Shown: one piece after another, positions 41,846-54,063 of the stretch | Layout: the number at the start of each line of letters is the position of its first letter | Numbering within the stretch: position 1 is the stretch's first letter | Assembly: GCA_021324885.1 (NCBI GenBank) | Contig: JAJPIF010000011.1 | Location: forward strand, 1-64,000 | Origin: Pseudomonadota bacterium | GTDB taxonomy: Bacteria > Desulfobacterota > Binatia > Binatales > Binataceae | Direction of reading: 5' to 3' | DNA: 64,000 nt | Translations under genes and position numbers: made by a program | The notes under the pieces: model-generated | The model's input: the letters and a program-made list of their open reading frames with translations, nothing else | Databases searched by the model: none | What the model was told of the DNA's origin: nothing

Positions 41846-44320
41846 TTACGTCAGCTTGAGCGTTTCGAACACTGCGCGCTCGGCGATCAGCGCGTCGATT
41901 TCGGAATCGGCGTAGCCGTTTTCCTTCATGATCTCGCGCGTATGCTGCCCGACCAGCGGCGGCGCGCCGAAGATCCGTCCAGGAGTTTCCGAAAACCAGA
42001 TCAGATCGCCGAACTGCTCCACCTTTCCCAATTGCTGATGCTGGAGCGTGATCAGCAGACCATGCTCGCGCATTTCGGGGTCATTGAACATCTGGCGCGG
42101 GAAGGTTTCGTTGGATATCTCGCAGGGAATGCCGGCCCGATCGAGGATTTCGAACCATTGGGCGGCGGATCGCGTCGCCAACAGATGCTCGAGTTCGACG
42201 GCCAAAGCCCGGTCGTTGGCGCGCCGCGACTGTTCGGTGGCGAAGCGCGCGTCCCGCACCAGATGCTGCGCCCCGGGCACCTGCGCGAAGGCCTCCCATT
42301 GTCGCTCAGTGACAACGGCGACGCACAGCCATCCGTCGGCGGTCTGATACAGTCGGTACAGCGCCGACCATCCCAGTTGCATCCCATCCAGGTGATGACG
42401 CGGGATGCCTTCGCCGTTGGCCATCAGCGAAGCGTGCGACGCGTTGAGCAGGCCGGCGTTGATGATCGACGTATCCACGCGCTGCGCCTGGCCCGTGCGC
42501 CGGCGATGGTACAGCGCCTGGATTACCGCAATCGCCGACAGAAAGCCGTTGCCCGTATCGCCCATCGAAGTGAGGCTCCAGAACGGCGTGCCGCCGTCAC
42601 CGCATCCGCCGTCTTCCCAGGTGGTGCCCGCCAGCGAGTTGCCGGTCTGATCGTTGCCGGGCGAGTCGGTGCGCGGACCGTCTTTTTCAAAACCGCGCGT
42701 ATGGCAGTAGATGATGTCCGGGTTGACCGCCCGGATCGAGGCTTCATCGACCTTGATGCGCTCCGCCGCCTTTTTACGGATATTCATGTGCACCACATCG
42801 GCGTTTTTCACCAGCCGGTAGAGCACGGCGAGGCCTTGCGGGTTTTTGAGATCGATCCCGATGCTCCGCTTGCTGCGGTTACATCCGTAGGCGATATGGG
42901 TGGCGAACCAGTAAGGATCGCGCCGCGAGTTCACTTTGATCACGTTGGCGCCGAGATCGGCGAGCACCTGTGTTCCGTACGGACCGGCGACCGCCGTGCC
43001 CAAATCCAGTACCGTCACTCCTTCCAGCACCGCGCGGCGGCGCGCCGATTGACTCGCAGGCGATGTTTTGATGGACGAATCGGCGCGCGCGATGATAGCG
43101 TCGGCCTGCGCGATCACCTCCATGGTATGCTGTCCGGCCAAAGGCGCGCCGCCTTGGATCCGTCCCGGCGTTTTCTCCATCTCGTAGAGGATGCCGGCCT
43201 GGCGCAGACGGCCCAGTTCGGGGTCGTTCACTTCGGCCACCGTGCCTTCGCGAATCAGCACGGGATCGTGCAAGGCTTCTTCGGGCGTTCGCACCGGCTG
43301 AAGCGGGACGTTGGCCTGCGCCGCGAGCCGGACCCATTGATCGTGCGGGAAGCGCGCCACCGCCGCCGCCATCGCGGGATAATACTGGGCCCACAGTGCG
43401 ACGTTGTAAGGACTGGTGTCGATCCGATCGGGATCGTCGCGCTGGTTTTTGGCGGTGCGGCGCAGTTCCAGCGTGTCGCCGTCGGCGGAGGAGATCAGGA
43501 ATTTGGGATTGGCCACCCATTGTTGAATCCATCGCCCGTCGGCGCACTTGAAAAATCCCTTGACGCCGCGCCGATCGTAGATCCAGGTTTTATAACCGGG
43601 TGTGTCGGGTTTTTCCGCGCGCTGCCATTTCGACGTAGTCAGCGCCTGCGCCGCCTGCAACAGCGAGGTTTCGACATGCTGGCCGCGTCCGGTGAATTCA
43701 CGCGCCAGCAACGCGGCGCTGATCCCAGTAGCGGCAAGATAAGCCGCCGCGAGGCTCGGCCACATCGACCAGGTAAAGATCGGGCCCTCGCGCGGCGAGC
43801 CTTGGGCTGCCCCGTCGGGCATTTCAAGATCGGGCAGTGGTCCGGGTAATCCGAGGATGTGATCGATGGGACCGCCGGGCCATGAGCGTTGTTCCCACTG
43901 CAATCCCAACCGCGCGGCGACCAGCGCATCGTAGGCGGGGCGGCCTTGATGGGCCGCAAGCGGTCCATAGCCCGTTATCGAGCAATAAATCAGGCGCGGG
44001 TTCTGGGCCGCCAGCGTGGCGTAGTCGATTCCCAGGCGATCCGTAACCCCGGGGCTGAACGATTCGAGCAGGATGTCCGCGTTGCGGGCCAGAGCGATCA
44101 TCCGCTCGCGGTCGCGGCTCTCTTTGAGATCGAGAATCGCGCTGCGTTTGCCGCGATCCCACGCCCGGTAGCCCGACAGGTGCCGGCGGAAGGGGTCGCC
44201 GCCAGGCGGTTCAATCTTCGTGACCTCAGCGCCGTTGTCGCACAGTATCATCGCCGCGATTGGGCCGGCCGCTCCCCACGAAAGGTCCAGCACCTTGATT
44301 GCGTCAAGTACGCCTGGCAT
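41846..44320 (-). CDS. tandem-fused CaiB/BaiF family CoA-transferase
   Basis: 824 residues made of two family III CoA-transferase domains. First half: VLDLSWGAAGPIAAMILCD, NGAEVTKIEPPGGDPFRR, YDALVAARLGLQWEQ. Second half: VLDLGTAVAGPYGTQVLADL, GANVIKVNSRRDPYW, and TRGFEKDGPRTDSPG. Family III enzymes move CoA between acids through a catalytic Asp in each subunit. The first half appears to have PAYDALVAARLG with the usual 'YD' Asp; the second half has a less canonical region (NDQTGNSLAGTTWEDGG), so the two sites may differ. Dimer-like pairing in one chain is rare but known. Confidence 0.87.
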   Translation of the reverse strand: MPGVLDAIKVLDLSWGAAGPIAAMILCDNGAEVTKIEPPGGDPFRRHLSGYRAWDRGKRSAILDLKESRDRERMIALARNADILLESFSPGVTDRLGIDYATLAAQNPRLIYCSITGYGPLAAHQGRPAYDALVAARLGLQWEQRSWPGGPIDHILGLPGPLPDLEMPDGAAQGSPREGPIFTWSMWPSLAAAYLAATGISAALLAREFTGRGQHVETSLLQAAQALTTSKWQRAEKPDTPGYKTWIYDRRGVKGFFKCADGRWIQQWVANPKFLISSADGDTLELRRTAKNQRDDPDRIDTSPYNVALWAQYYPAMAAAVARFPHDQWVRLAAQANVPLQPVRTPEEALHDPVLIREGTVAEVNDPELGRLRQAGILYEMEKTPGRIQGGAPLAGQHTMEVIAQADAIIARADSSIKTSPASQSARRRAVLEGVTVLDLGTAVAGPYGTQVLADLGANVIKVNSRRDPYWFATHIAYGCNRSKRSIGIDLKNPQGLAVLYRLVKNADVVHMNIRKKAAERIKVDEASIRAVNPDIIYCHTRGFEKDGPRTDSPGNDQTGNSLAGTTWEDGGCGDGGTPFWSLTSMGDTGNGFLSAIAVIQALYHRRRTGQAQRVDTSIINAGLLNASHASLMANGEGIPRHHLDGMQLGWSALYRLYQTADGWLCVAVVTERQWEAFAQVPGAQHLVRDARFATEQSRRANDRALAVELEHLLATRSAAQWFEILDRAGIPCEISNETFPRQMFNDPEMREHGLLITLQHQQLGKVEQFGDLIWFSETPGRIFGAPPLVGQHTREIMKENGYADSEIDALIAERAVFETLKLT

Positions 44321-44462
44321 ACGATTGCTCCCGCCTCAAATTAGGCTGACCTTAGAGCCGAAGCCTGCAAGGCGCAAGGACCGTGGTTTGACAGGCGCAA
44401 TCGCTGAGAAATAAAAGGGCGGATGCATCAATCGGTCCGCGAGACTCAAAGGAGGCCAAGCC

Positions 44463-45521
44463 GTGGAACGCCTGATTTCCGCCGACTCGCACGTCAAGAC
44501 CACTCACGAAGACATAAAGAGGCATCTGGCGCCCAAATATCACGACGAGTACGACGCGGCGGTGGCCGCACAAATGCGCCATGAGAAGGAACTGACGGCC
44601 GGGGCGCGTAGCGCGCGGATCGAGTTCAGTCATGAGGCGTGGGGCCGCCCGGGTCACGGCAATGCCTACGAACGGCTCAAAGACATGGATCGCGACGGCG
44701 TTGACGTCGAGGTCCTGTATTGCGAGGTCAGCGCGTTTCGCTACTTCTATCGGATGAAAGATGGATGGCGGCAGGCGGCGCGCGCCTTCAACGATACTCT
44801 GGAGGAGTTTGCTTCGGCCGATAAACGGCGTCTGCTGGTGTCGTATCAGATTCCACTGGGGGATACGGATCACGCCGTGGCGGAAGTTCAGCGGCTGGCG
44901 AAAGCGGGTGCGCGCTCGGTGCATCTGCCCAATTATCCAAACGAGCTGGGCCTGCCCGAATACTATGATCCCTCTTATGACAGGCTATGGTCGGTGCTGC
45001 AGGAAACCGGCATCCCCATCAGCCAGCATCTGGCGGTAAAGGATACGTTGTACGACGTGTTCCGCCGCGACCCGACGCCGCAAAAAGGAATCTTTACTTC
45101 ACAGCCGGCGATGATGCTTTCGGAGACGATGGGCTTCTGGATCCTGACGGGAATCCTGGCGCGCTTTCCGGGCCTCAGGATTGTCTTCGTCGAGCCCGGT
45201 CTGATGTGGGTGCCGTACTACCTGGACAAAATCGATCGTTTCATGAGCGAAGGCGCATACCAATTCCCCGCGATCAAGGAGCTGCCCAGTTTCTACTTCC
45301 ACCGCCAGATGGCGCTGACCTTCATGGACGACGCGCGCGGTCTGCGCCAGCGCTACGATATCGGCGTGGAGAACATAATGTGGTCAACAGACTATCCGCA
45401 TCCAGCGACGACGTGGCCGCATTCGCGTGAAAGCATAGCGCGCCAGTTCCAGGGCATCCCCGACGACGAACGCCGGATGATGACCTGCACCAACGCGGCC
45501 CGGTTCTATGGGCTGAATTGA
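44463..45521 (+). CDS. amidohydrolase (TIM-barrel, ACMSD/decarboxylase-like)
   Basis: 352 residues. N-terminal SADSHVKTTHEDIKRHL (metal motif replaced by DSH), RDGVDVEVLYCE, His in ISQHLAVKD and Glu in VEPGLMWVPYYLDKI, then WSTDYPHPATTWPHS with the final Asp. This is the amidohydrolase_2 family, with members that decarboxylate or hydrolyse aromatic or phenolic acids. The GTG start follows AAAGGAGG with 7-base spacing. It is divergent from the double CoA-transferase gene, so the promoters may be shared. Substrate unknown. Confidence 0.88.
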   Translation: MERLISADSHVKTTHEDIKRHLAPKYHDEYDAAVAAQMRHEKELTAGARSARIEFSHEAWGRPGHGNAYERLKDMDRDGVDVEVLYCEVSAFRYFYRMKDGWRQAARAFNDTLEEFASADKRRLLVSYQIPLGDTDHAVAEVQRLAKAGARSVHLPNYPNELGLPEYYDPSYDRLWSVLQETGIPISQHLAVKDTLYDVFRRDPTPQKGIFTSQPAMMLSETMGFWILTGILARFPGLRIVFVEPGLMWVPYYLDKIDRFMSEGAYQFPAIKELPSFYFHRQMALTFMDDARGLRQRYDIGVENIMWSTDYPHPATTWPHSRESIARQFQGIPDDERRMMTCTNAARFYGLN

Positions 45522-45532
45522 TTGGTGCCAAC

Positions 45533-46411
45533 TCACATCGCGATGTGCTGATGGCGGACGCTGACCTGGTAGCCGCGGCCGGCCAGCCAGGCGCGCAGCT
45601 CCTCGGCCAGCACCGGCGATCGATGGCGCCCGCCCGTACAGCCCAGACCCATCGACAGGTAGCTGCGCCCTTCGCGGTCGTACATTGGCAGCAATTCGTC
45701 CAGCAGGGCCTGGAATTGTTCGAGGAATTTCTGCGCCGCCGGCTGCGCCAGCACCCATTGCTTCACCCTGGGGTCCAGACCGGTGAGCTGGCGCAGTCCC
45801 TCGACGAAGAAGGGGTTGGGAATGAAACGCAGGTCCTGGACGATATCCAGACCAATCGGCATCCCATACTTGTAGCCGAAGGAGACCAGCTCGATTACCA
45901 TCGGCGCGCCCCGCGTCGAACCGAGGACGGCGGCCGTGATCAGTTCGCGCAGTTCATGGACGCTGAGCGCGCTGGTATCGATCACGCGGTCGGCGCGGTC
46001 GCGCAACTCGGCCAGCGACTGGCGCTCGCGCCGGATCGCCTGGGCGACCGTCAAGCCGCCGCCGGCCATCGGATGGGGCCGGCGAGTTTCGGAATAGCGG
46101 CGCATCAGAACCTCGTCGGAGGCGTCGAGGAAAATCACTTCGGGGCGGCGGTACTGGCGTTGCAGTTCGGCGAAGACCTGCGGCCAATCGGGGAAGAACA
46201 GCCGCTCACGCGCGTCGATTCCCAGCGCGATTCCTTTCAGACCCGGGTCGCGCTCCAACGCCATCTGCATCACGTTGGCCGCCAGCACCACGGGCAAATT
46301 GTCAACGCAGTAAAAACCGAGGTCCTCGAGCACGCGGATTGCAGTGGCGCGCCCGGCGCCGGCCACTCCGGTTACAATGAGCAAACGCGGGTACGTTTCA
46401 TTGTGGGCCAT
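45533..46411 (-). CDS. rapZ: RNase adapter protein RapZ
   Basis: 292 residues. Nucleotide-binding N-domain with LLIVTGVAGAGRATAIRVLE and DNLPVVLAANVMQMALE, and the C-domain with VSFGYKYGMPIGLDIVQDLR, FIPNPFF and LSMGLGCTGGRHRSPVLAEEL. RapZ controls glmZ-like RNA decay and amino-sugar synthesis in enteric bacteria; the ptsN-rapZ pairing is conserved widely. Unusually, the Walker A lysine is Arg21 (GAGRAT). Downstream of ptsN on the same strand. Confidence 0.93.
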   Translation of the reverse strand: MAHNETYPRLLIVTGVAGAGRATAIRVLEDLGFYCVDNLPVVLAANVMQMALERDPGLKGIALGIDARERLFFPDWPQVFAELQRQYRRPEVIFLDASDEVLMRRYSETRRPHPMAGGGLTVAQAIRRERQSLAELRDRADRVIDTSALSVHELRELITAAVLGSTRGAPMVIELVSFGYKYGMPIGLDIVQDLRFIPNPFFVEGLRQLTGLDPRVKQWVLAQPAAQKFLEQFQALLDELLPMYDREGRSYLSMGLGCTGGRHRSPVLAEELRAWLAGRGYQVSVRHQHIAM

Positions 46412-46470
46412 CTAGCCTGTCCGCTGCCGCCGCGCCCCCCAGGACCGGCACGCGGCTGATGTCCGAAGCA

Positions 46471-46932
46471 TTAATACTTGCTGTCTTCTTCCTTCAACAG
46501 TTGGTACAACTCGGCGGCATCGGGCGCGTCCAGCAGACGCTGCCTGAACGCCCCGTCTTTGAACAGGCGCGAAACCCGGGCCAGAGCCTTAAGATGCAGA
46601 CTGGCGGAATCTTCGGGAGCTATCAGCAGGAAAAACAGATGAGTCGGATTGCCGTCGAGTGAATCAAAATCAATTCCGGCGGTGCTGCGGCCAAACGCCC
46701 CGAGGATTCGATCGATCCCTCTGAGCTTGCCATGGGGAATGGCGATGCCGTCGCCGATGGCAGTCGAGCCCAGGCGCTCGCGTTCGTTCAGTACTGTGAT
46801 CAGGCGCTCGTAAACAATCTCGGGATGCTTGCTGCACAGGCGCTGGGCCAGTTCGGTCAGCACTTCAGCCTTGCTGGCGCCGCGCAGCTCCGGGATGACC
46901 ATTTCAGGTGTCAGGATTTCCGTAATTTTCAT
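46471..46932 (-). CDS. ptsN: nitrogen-PTS EIIA protein
   Basis: 153 residues. Active-site His in STAIGDGIAIPHGKLRGI, typical of PtsN/EIIA-Ntr, plus LFFLLIAPEDSASLHLKAL. The phosphorelay regulates nitrogen, potassium and envelope functions. Gene order rpoN-hpf-ptsN-rapZ is the usual one. About 145 bases separate it from hpf with no supported gene. Confidence 0.93.
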   Translation of the reverse strand: MKITEILTPEMVIPELRGASKAEVLTELAQRLCSKHPEIVYERLITVLNERERLGSTAIGDGIAIPHGKLRGIDRILGAFGRSTAGIDFDSLDGNPTHLFFLLIAPEDSASLHLKALARVSRLFKDGAFRQRLLDAPDAAELYQLLKEEDSKY

Positions 46933-47079
46933 GCCCCTTCATTACCTGCCGCAGGGGGCTGCACTAAAATCAAAGCGCTTCGACTTGCCCTAATCGCGGT
47001 TGCCAGGTTTTTCCCTCCAGTTTACGCCGTCGCCGGCCTGAAGCGAGTTCCCAGGGATAAGTCAGGGCAGTGGTTAGCG

Positions 47080-47550
47080 CTACTGATTGCCCGAAGTGGA
47101 CTCGTTTGACTGCGCGCCGGCGACGGTCTCCTCCGGTTCGCTCAGGATCTCAGCGGCAGAGGGGGACCTTACCTTGCGCGCTTCCAGCTTCTCCACGTGT
47201 TTTTTGACCTGACGCTGAACCTTGGCAGCGAGCAGGTCAATAACCGAATAAAGATCCTTATCTTCCTCCTGTGCCGTCATCACAAAGCGCCCCGACTTGA
47301 CCGTAACCTCGCCCATGTGACGATATTTGTCGACACTTAAGATAACGTGTGCTTCAGTCTCGCGCTTGAGAAATTTGGCAATTCTGCCCAACTTGCGCTC
47401 GGCATATTGCGCCAGTGCCGGAGTGGGCGACACATGACGAAAGGTGACGGTGATGCGGGCTTCGGCATGCGGTTTGCGCCGTGCCCGACGACCGGCGCTG
47501 CGGCTCCCTTTTTTGACCGCTGCCCCACTGGATTTGCTTCTTGCTGGCAT
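47080..47550 (-). CDS. hpf: ribosome hibernation promoting factor
   Basis: 156 residues with the HPF/RaiA core (ITVTFRHVSPTPALAQYAER, KFLKRETEAHVILSVDKYRH, YSVIDLLAAKVQRQVKKHVEK). It is the short type plus a lysine/arginine-rich N-terminal extension of ~30 residues (SKSSGAAVKKGSRSAGRRAR) and a disordered acidic tail. It binds stalled 70S ribosomes in stationary phase. Lies between rpoN and ptsN, as in many proteobacteria. Confidence 0.9.
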   Translation of the reverse strand: MPARSKSSGAAVKKGSRSAGRRARRKPHAEARITVTFRHVSPTPALAQYAERKLGRIAKFLKRETEAHVILSVDKYRHMGEVTVKSGRFVMTAQEEDKDLYSVIDLLAAKVQRQVKKHVEKLEARKVRSPSAAEILSEPEETVAGAQSNESTSGNQ

Positions 47551-47714
47551 CGTTTACCTCCGTGAGCTTGTTCTGGCACCTGGACCTCGAACCTCGTAAC
47601 CCGCTTGCGGCTGCGGATTGGGGCAAAGATGGCGGGGTAAACGGGCGCAAACTTTTTTAGAGCATTATCCTGCCCAAAGCCCGTCAACATAGTTCGGTTA
47701 ATCGGTTCGCCCAA

Positions 47715-49265
47715 TCAATCGGTCCCTCCGGCCTGGTCAATCAGCTTGCGGCGCGCCGAGGGCAGGATACCCAAAGCCTGACGATACTTAGCCACCGTGC
47801 GCCGCGCGATATTAATCTGGTCGCGGCGCAGCAGCTCGGCCAGGGCTTGGTCGGAAAGCGGGTCACGGCGGTCCTCTGCCGCAACCATCCGGCGGATTTT
47901 CTCCTTGACCGTTTCGGCGCTGACGTCCTCGCCGCCCGCGCCCTTGACGCTTGAAGTAAAGAAAAACTTCAATTCGAAGGTTCCCTGCGGGGTGTGCGCG
48001 TATTTGTTGGCCGTGGCCCGGCTGATGGTCGACTCGTGCATGCCGATGTCGTCGGCCACATCCTTGAGCACGAGATGACGCAGGTGGCTGATGCCGTGAT
48101 CGAAGAACTCACGCTGGAATTTGACGATCGAGCTTGCCACTTTATAGATGGTTTGCTGGCGCTGATAAATCGACTTCACCAGCCATTGCGCCGAGCGCAG
48201 CCGTTCCTGCAAATACCCCTTGGTCTCGGCCGTCGCGTCCACGTCATGCAGCACCCGCTGATAATAACCTGACAAGCGCAGGCGCGGCACCGCGTCTTCG
48301 TTGAGCGCCACCACGTATTCGTCGCCCATTTTGTGGATGATTACGTCAGGAACGATATAGGCGGCTTCCTGGCCGCCGTATTCACGGGCCGGTTTGGGTT
48401 CGAGCAATGAGATGACCTTGGCGGCCTGGGCCACGGTTTGCACGGAGACCCCGGTGGCTTTGGCAATCTCAGCGTAGCGGCGTTTTTCCAGCAAGCTCAG
48501 ATGGGATCGGACGATCTGCGCGGCCAGCGATTCTTCCATCCCGAGGTTCGCCAATTGCAACAGCAGACATTCCTTGAGGTCGCGCGCAGCCACTCCCGGC
48601 GGATCGAGCCGCTGGACCCGCTTCAGAACCCTTTCAACCGCCGCCACCTCGCATTCAAGTTGAGCGGCCAATTCGTCAAGCGGCGTTTCGAGGTAACCGT
48701 CGTCGTTGAGGTTGTAGATGATAGTGGCGCCGATGCGTTTGTCGTCTTCGTTCAGCGATGACAGCCGGAGCTGCCAGATCAGATGGTCCTCGAGCGAGGT
48801 TTTGCGCGACAGCGTGTTTTCAACTGCCGGCCGCCGGTCGTCGTCCTCGGGTTCGGCGGAATTGTCCTGCCAGTTGTTGGAGTAATTCTCCAGATATTCG
48901 CGCCAGTCGATTTTCTCCAGGGTGTTGACTTCGCGAATTTCAACCGCCGCGTCGTGCGACTCGAGCACGGGCGCCGGCGGCGGTACTTCCACTTCGGACG
49001 CCAGCCCGTTCTCCTCGGGCATCTCACCGGCGCCGTTGCCGTTGGCCGCCGCATCGTTGGGCGAAGTCAGACTTTCGAGGCTGACCTCAGCCGTTCCCGG
49101 CTCCGCCATCTCGAGCATCGGATTCTGTTCCAGTTCGGTCTGGACGACCGTTTCCAATTCGGGGACGGCCAATTGCAGGATCTTGATTGCCTGCTGCAGT
49201 TGGGGCGTCATCACCAACTGCTGGCGAAGACGCAGTTCCTGTCCTAATTTTGCTTCAAGCGGCAT
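47715..49265 (-). CDS. rpoN: RNA polymerase sigma-54 factor
   Basis: 516 residues. Region I (KLGQELRLRQQLVMTPQLQQ), the acidic region II linker, core-binding domain with DPPGVAARDLKECLLLQLA, and the RpoN box near ARRTVAKYRQALGILPSAR preceded by helix-turn-helix (HESTISRATANKYAHTPQG). Complete. Works with ATP-dependent activators; none is in the window. Follows lptA with only 26 bases, so it belongs to the same run. Confidence 0.97.
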   Translation of the reverse strand: MPLEAKLGQELRLRQQLVMTPQLQQAIKILQLAVPELETVVQTELEQNPMLEMAEPGTAEVSLESLTSPNDAAANGNGAGEMPEENGLASEVEVPPPAPVLESHDAAVEIREVNTLEKIDWREYLENYSNNWQDNSAEPEDDDRRPAVENTLSRKTSLEDHLIWQLRLSSLNEDDKRIGATIIYNLNDDGYLETPLDELAAQLECEVAAVERVLKRVQRLDPPGVAARDLKECLLLQLANLGMEESLAAQIVRSHLSLLEKRRYAEIAKATGVSVQTVAQAAKVISLLEPKPAREYGGQEAAYIVPDVIIHKMGDEYVVALNEDAVPRLRLSGYYQRVLHDVDATAETKGYLQERLRSAQWLVKSIYQRQQTIYKVASSIVKFQREFFDHGISHLRHLVLKDVADDIGMHESTISRATANKYAHTPQGTFELKFFFTSSVKGAGGEDVSAETVKEKIRRMVAAEDRRDPLSDQALAELLRRDQINIARRTVAKYRQALGILPSARRKLIDQAGGTD

Positions 49266-49291
49266 CTGAAAATTCTTCGTAACCTAAAGTG

Positions 49292-49990
49292 CTACTGCTC
49301 CGCCTCGTGATCCGCTTTGTTGTTGGGAAAGATCACGGCAGTGGCCTCATCAACAAAACTCTTTTCGCTATCAAGATATATTATAATTTTCTTGCCAGCC
49401 ACTGAATTCGGACCATCGTGGATAACCGGCTGACCGGTCATCTCCACCGTATGTTTCTGTTCGTCCATAACTGCGCGCTGGCCCGTCGCCCATCTGCCAC
49501 CCTGTGTCATTTTCACGTCGCCCAAGGCTATCACCTGCTTGATATCGCCGAACTTCGCGCCATAAATCACCTTGAGCGATTTGCTCGTCAGGGTAGTGCC
49601 GCTCTGTGTCGCATGGACCCCGCCATCGAACTCGACCAGGTTGTTTTTGTAATCCAAACTCAGCGAATCAGCCTTGATCTGGATAGGGCCGTTGTTGGCC
49701 GAAAACTTGAGCATCCCGAACGGACTGCCCTGGGCGCCGGTCTGCGCATCTCCTGCCGCCGCGGGAACTTCCTTCTTCGAGGCGGATGCGCTGCGCCTGG
49801 TCACCCCCGGCGGCGTCGCAGCCGCAGAGGGCGCGGAAGCCGGCGACGGGGCGGCGTGCTGCGCCGGAGTTGATTGCGCCAGGGCTGGGATTGGCGGCGA
49901 TACTACCGCCGCCACGACCGCGGACAGGGCCGCCACGACGGAACGGCCGATGCGCCGGCCCTTACGACGAGTGCCTGGCTGCCGCTGCAT
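49292..49990 (-). CDS. lptA: LPS transport periplasmic protein LptA
   Basis: 232 residues. N-terminal signal near VVAALSAVVAAVVSPPIPALA, a low-complexity Ala/Ser/Pro linker, and an OstA-like beta-jelly roll: PIQIKADSLSLDYKNNLVEF, GGVHATQSGTTLTSKSLKV and DVKMTQGGRWATGQRAVMD. LptA forms the bridge of LPS export between LptC and LptD. Its start overlaps lptC by 29 bases. The following gene is rpoN; lptB, usually here, is missing. Confidence 0.9.
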   Translation of the reverse strand: MQRQPGTRRKGRRIGRSVVAALSAVVAAVVSPPIPALAQSTPAQHAAPSPASAPSAAATPPGVTRRSASASKKEVPAAAGDAQTGAQGSPFGMLKFSANNGPIQIKADSLSLDYKNNLVEFDGGVHATQSGTTLTSKSLKVIYGAKFGDIKQVIALGDVKMTQGGRWATGQRAVMDEQKHTVEMTGQPVIHDGPNSVAGKKIIIYLDSEKSFVDEATAVIFPNNKADHEAEQ

Positions 49991-50573
49991 GCACTGCTCC
50001 TTGGGTAAAATCCGTGACCACCTGATGCTCGATCGTGAAAATTCGCGCCTTGGGCCGGGCGCTCAAACCGACGCCGACGACCTTGAATCCCTGGCCGACA
50101 ATCTGCACGGGGCCGGTGGCCGTGAGTAAATCGCGGTCGGGCAGAAAAGTGCCATTGGGGGTGGTGATGGTGATGTCGCCGTAATGGACGACCACGCCCC
50201 CGCTGAAATGCGCCCAGTTAACGTGATTGTTGCCGGTCAGTTTCAGATGCACCCGTTTGGCGTTGGCCGAGAGCGGTTTGCCGTCGTCCAGAACCATATT
50301 TAATTTGCTGTCCTTGAGCGTCAGCGAGGTCCGATCGTCGCTGTAATTGGCTTCGCTGGCGAACAACTCCCATTGCTCCTTGTCCCCCTTCATCTGGGTC
50401 CAGTGAAAATTGTGCGCATGCAGCAATGACCCGGGGTCGACCTTGACGCTGAGCGCCAGCAATTCGCGTTCGCGCTCGCGGCTTTTAATGATTAAAACGG
50501 CGGCGGTCACAATCACCACCAAAGCAGCGATTCCGACGCCGGCCAAAGTCCTGGCAATTTGACGCGGACTCAT
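49962..50573 (-). CDS. lptC: LPS export system protein LptC
   Basis: 203 residues. Short N-terminal helix (LAGVGIAALVVIVTAAVLII) and a periplasmic OstA-like part (ITITTPNGTFLPDRDLLTAT, GPVQIVGQGFKVVGVGL), the hallmark of LptC. It accepts LPS from the LptBFG transporter and passes it to LptA. Coupled by overlap with lptA downstream and separated from kdsA by 55 bases. kdsC and kdsD, often present here, are not found. Confidence 0.88.
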   Translation of the reverse strand: MSPRQIARTLAGVGIAALVVIVTAAVLIIKSRERERELLALSVKVDPGSLLHAHNFHWTQMKGDKEQWELFASEANYSDDRTSLTLKDSKLNMVLDDGKPLSANAKRVHLKLTGNNHVNWAHFSGGVVVHYGDITITTPNGTFLPDRDLLTATGPVQIVGQGFKVVGVGLSARPKARIFTIEHQVVTDFTQGAVHAAAARHSS

Positions 50574-50628
50574 GGGCTCAAGGCTATCAGCCCGCCCATG
50601 CAGCGGTAAACCGGCAGGTGAATTGAAG

Positions 50629-53874
<3,246 letters not shown>

Positions 53875-53931
53875 TGGACTATTCCTCAGCAAGTTGCGGG
53901 CGCGGTCGGAGAAGGCGGGTGGCAAGCGCGG

Positions 53932-54054
53932 TCATGCGCGCGCCCGGGTACGGCGCAGCCGCCGCTTGCGAGCCCTGACCTGAATCGGATTTGAGCGGCG
54001 CTTTTTCGCCAGGCGCCGATTGCGCCGGTTACGCTGGCGCGAAGCCTCTGTCAT
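53932..54054 (-). CDS. tiny arginine-rich protein
   Basis: A 40-codon ORF: it starts MTEASRQRNRRNRRLAKKRR and ends RTRARA, with about half the residues Arg or Lys. The ATG has a good ribosome site (GAGGAAATACG; GAGGA six bases upstream). It lies 9 bases after the dacA-like gene and 57 bases before kdsB's start, same strand. Not recognised; it looks like ribosomal or nucleic-acid-binding small basic proteins. Too short for general gene finders, and could be spurious, though spacing and RBS support it. Confidence 0.6.
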   Translation of the reverse strand: MTEASRQRNRRNRRLAKKRRSNPIQVRARKRRLRRTRARA

Positions 54055-54063
54055 CGTATTTCC

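Noticed and set aside
41942-43849. 635-residue plus-strand open frame
   Set aside because: Antisense to the fused CoA-transferase, which has clear family motifs; typical GC-rich mirror frame.
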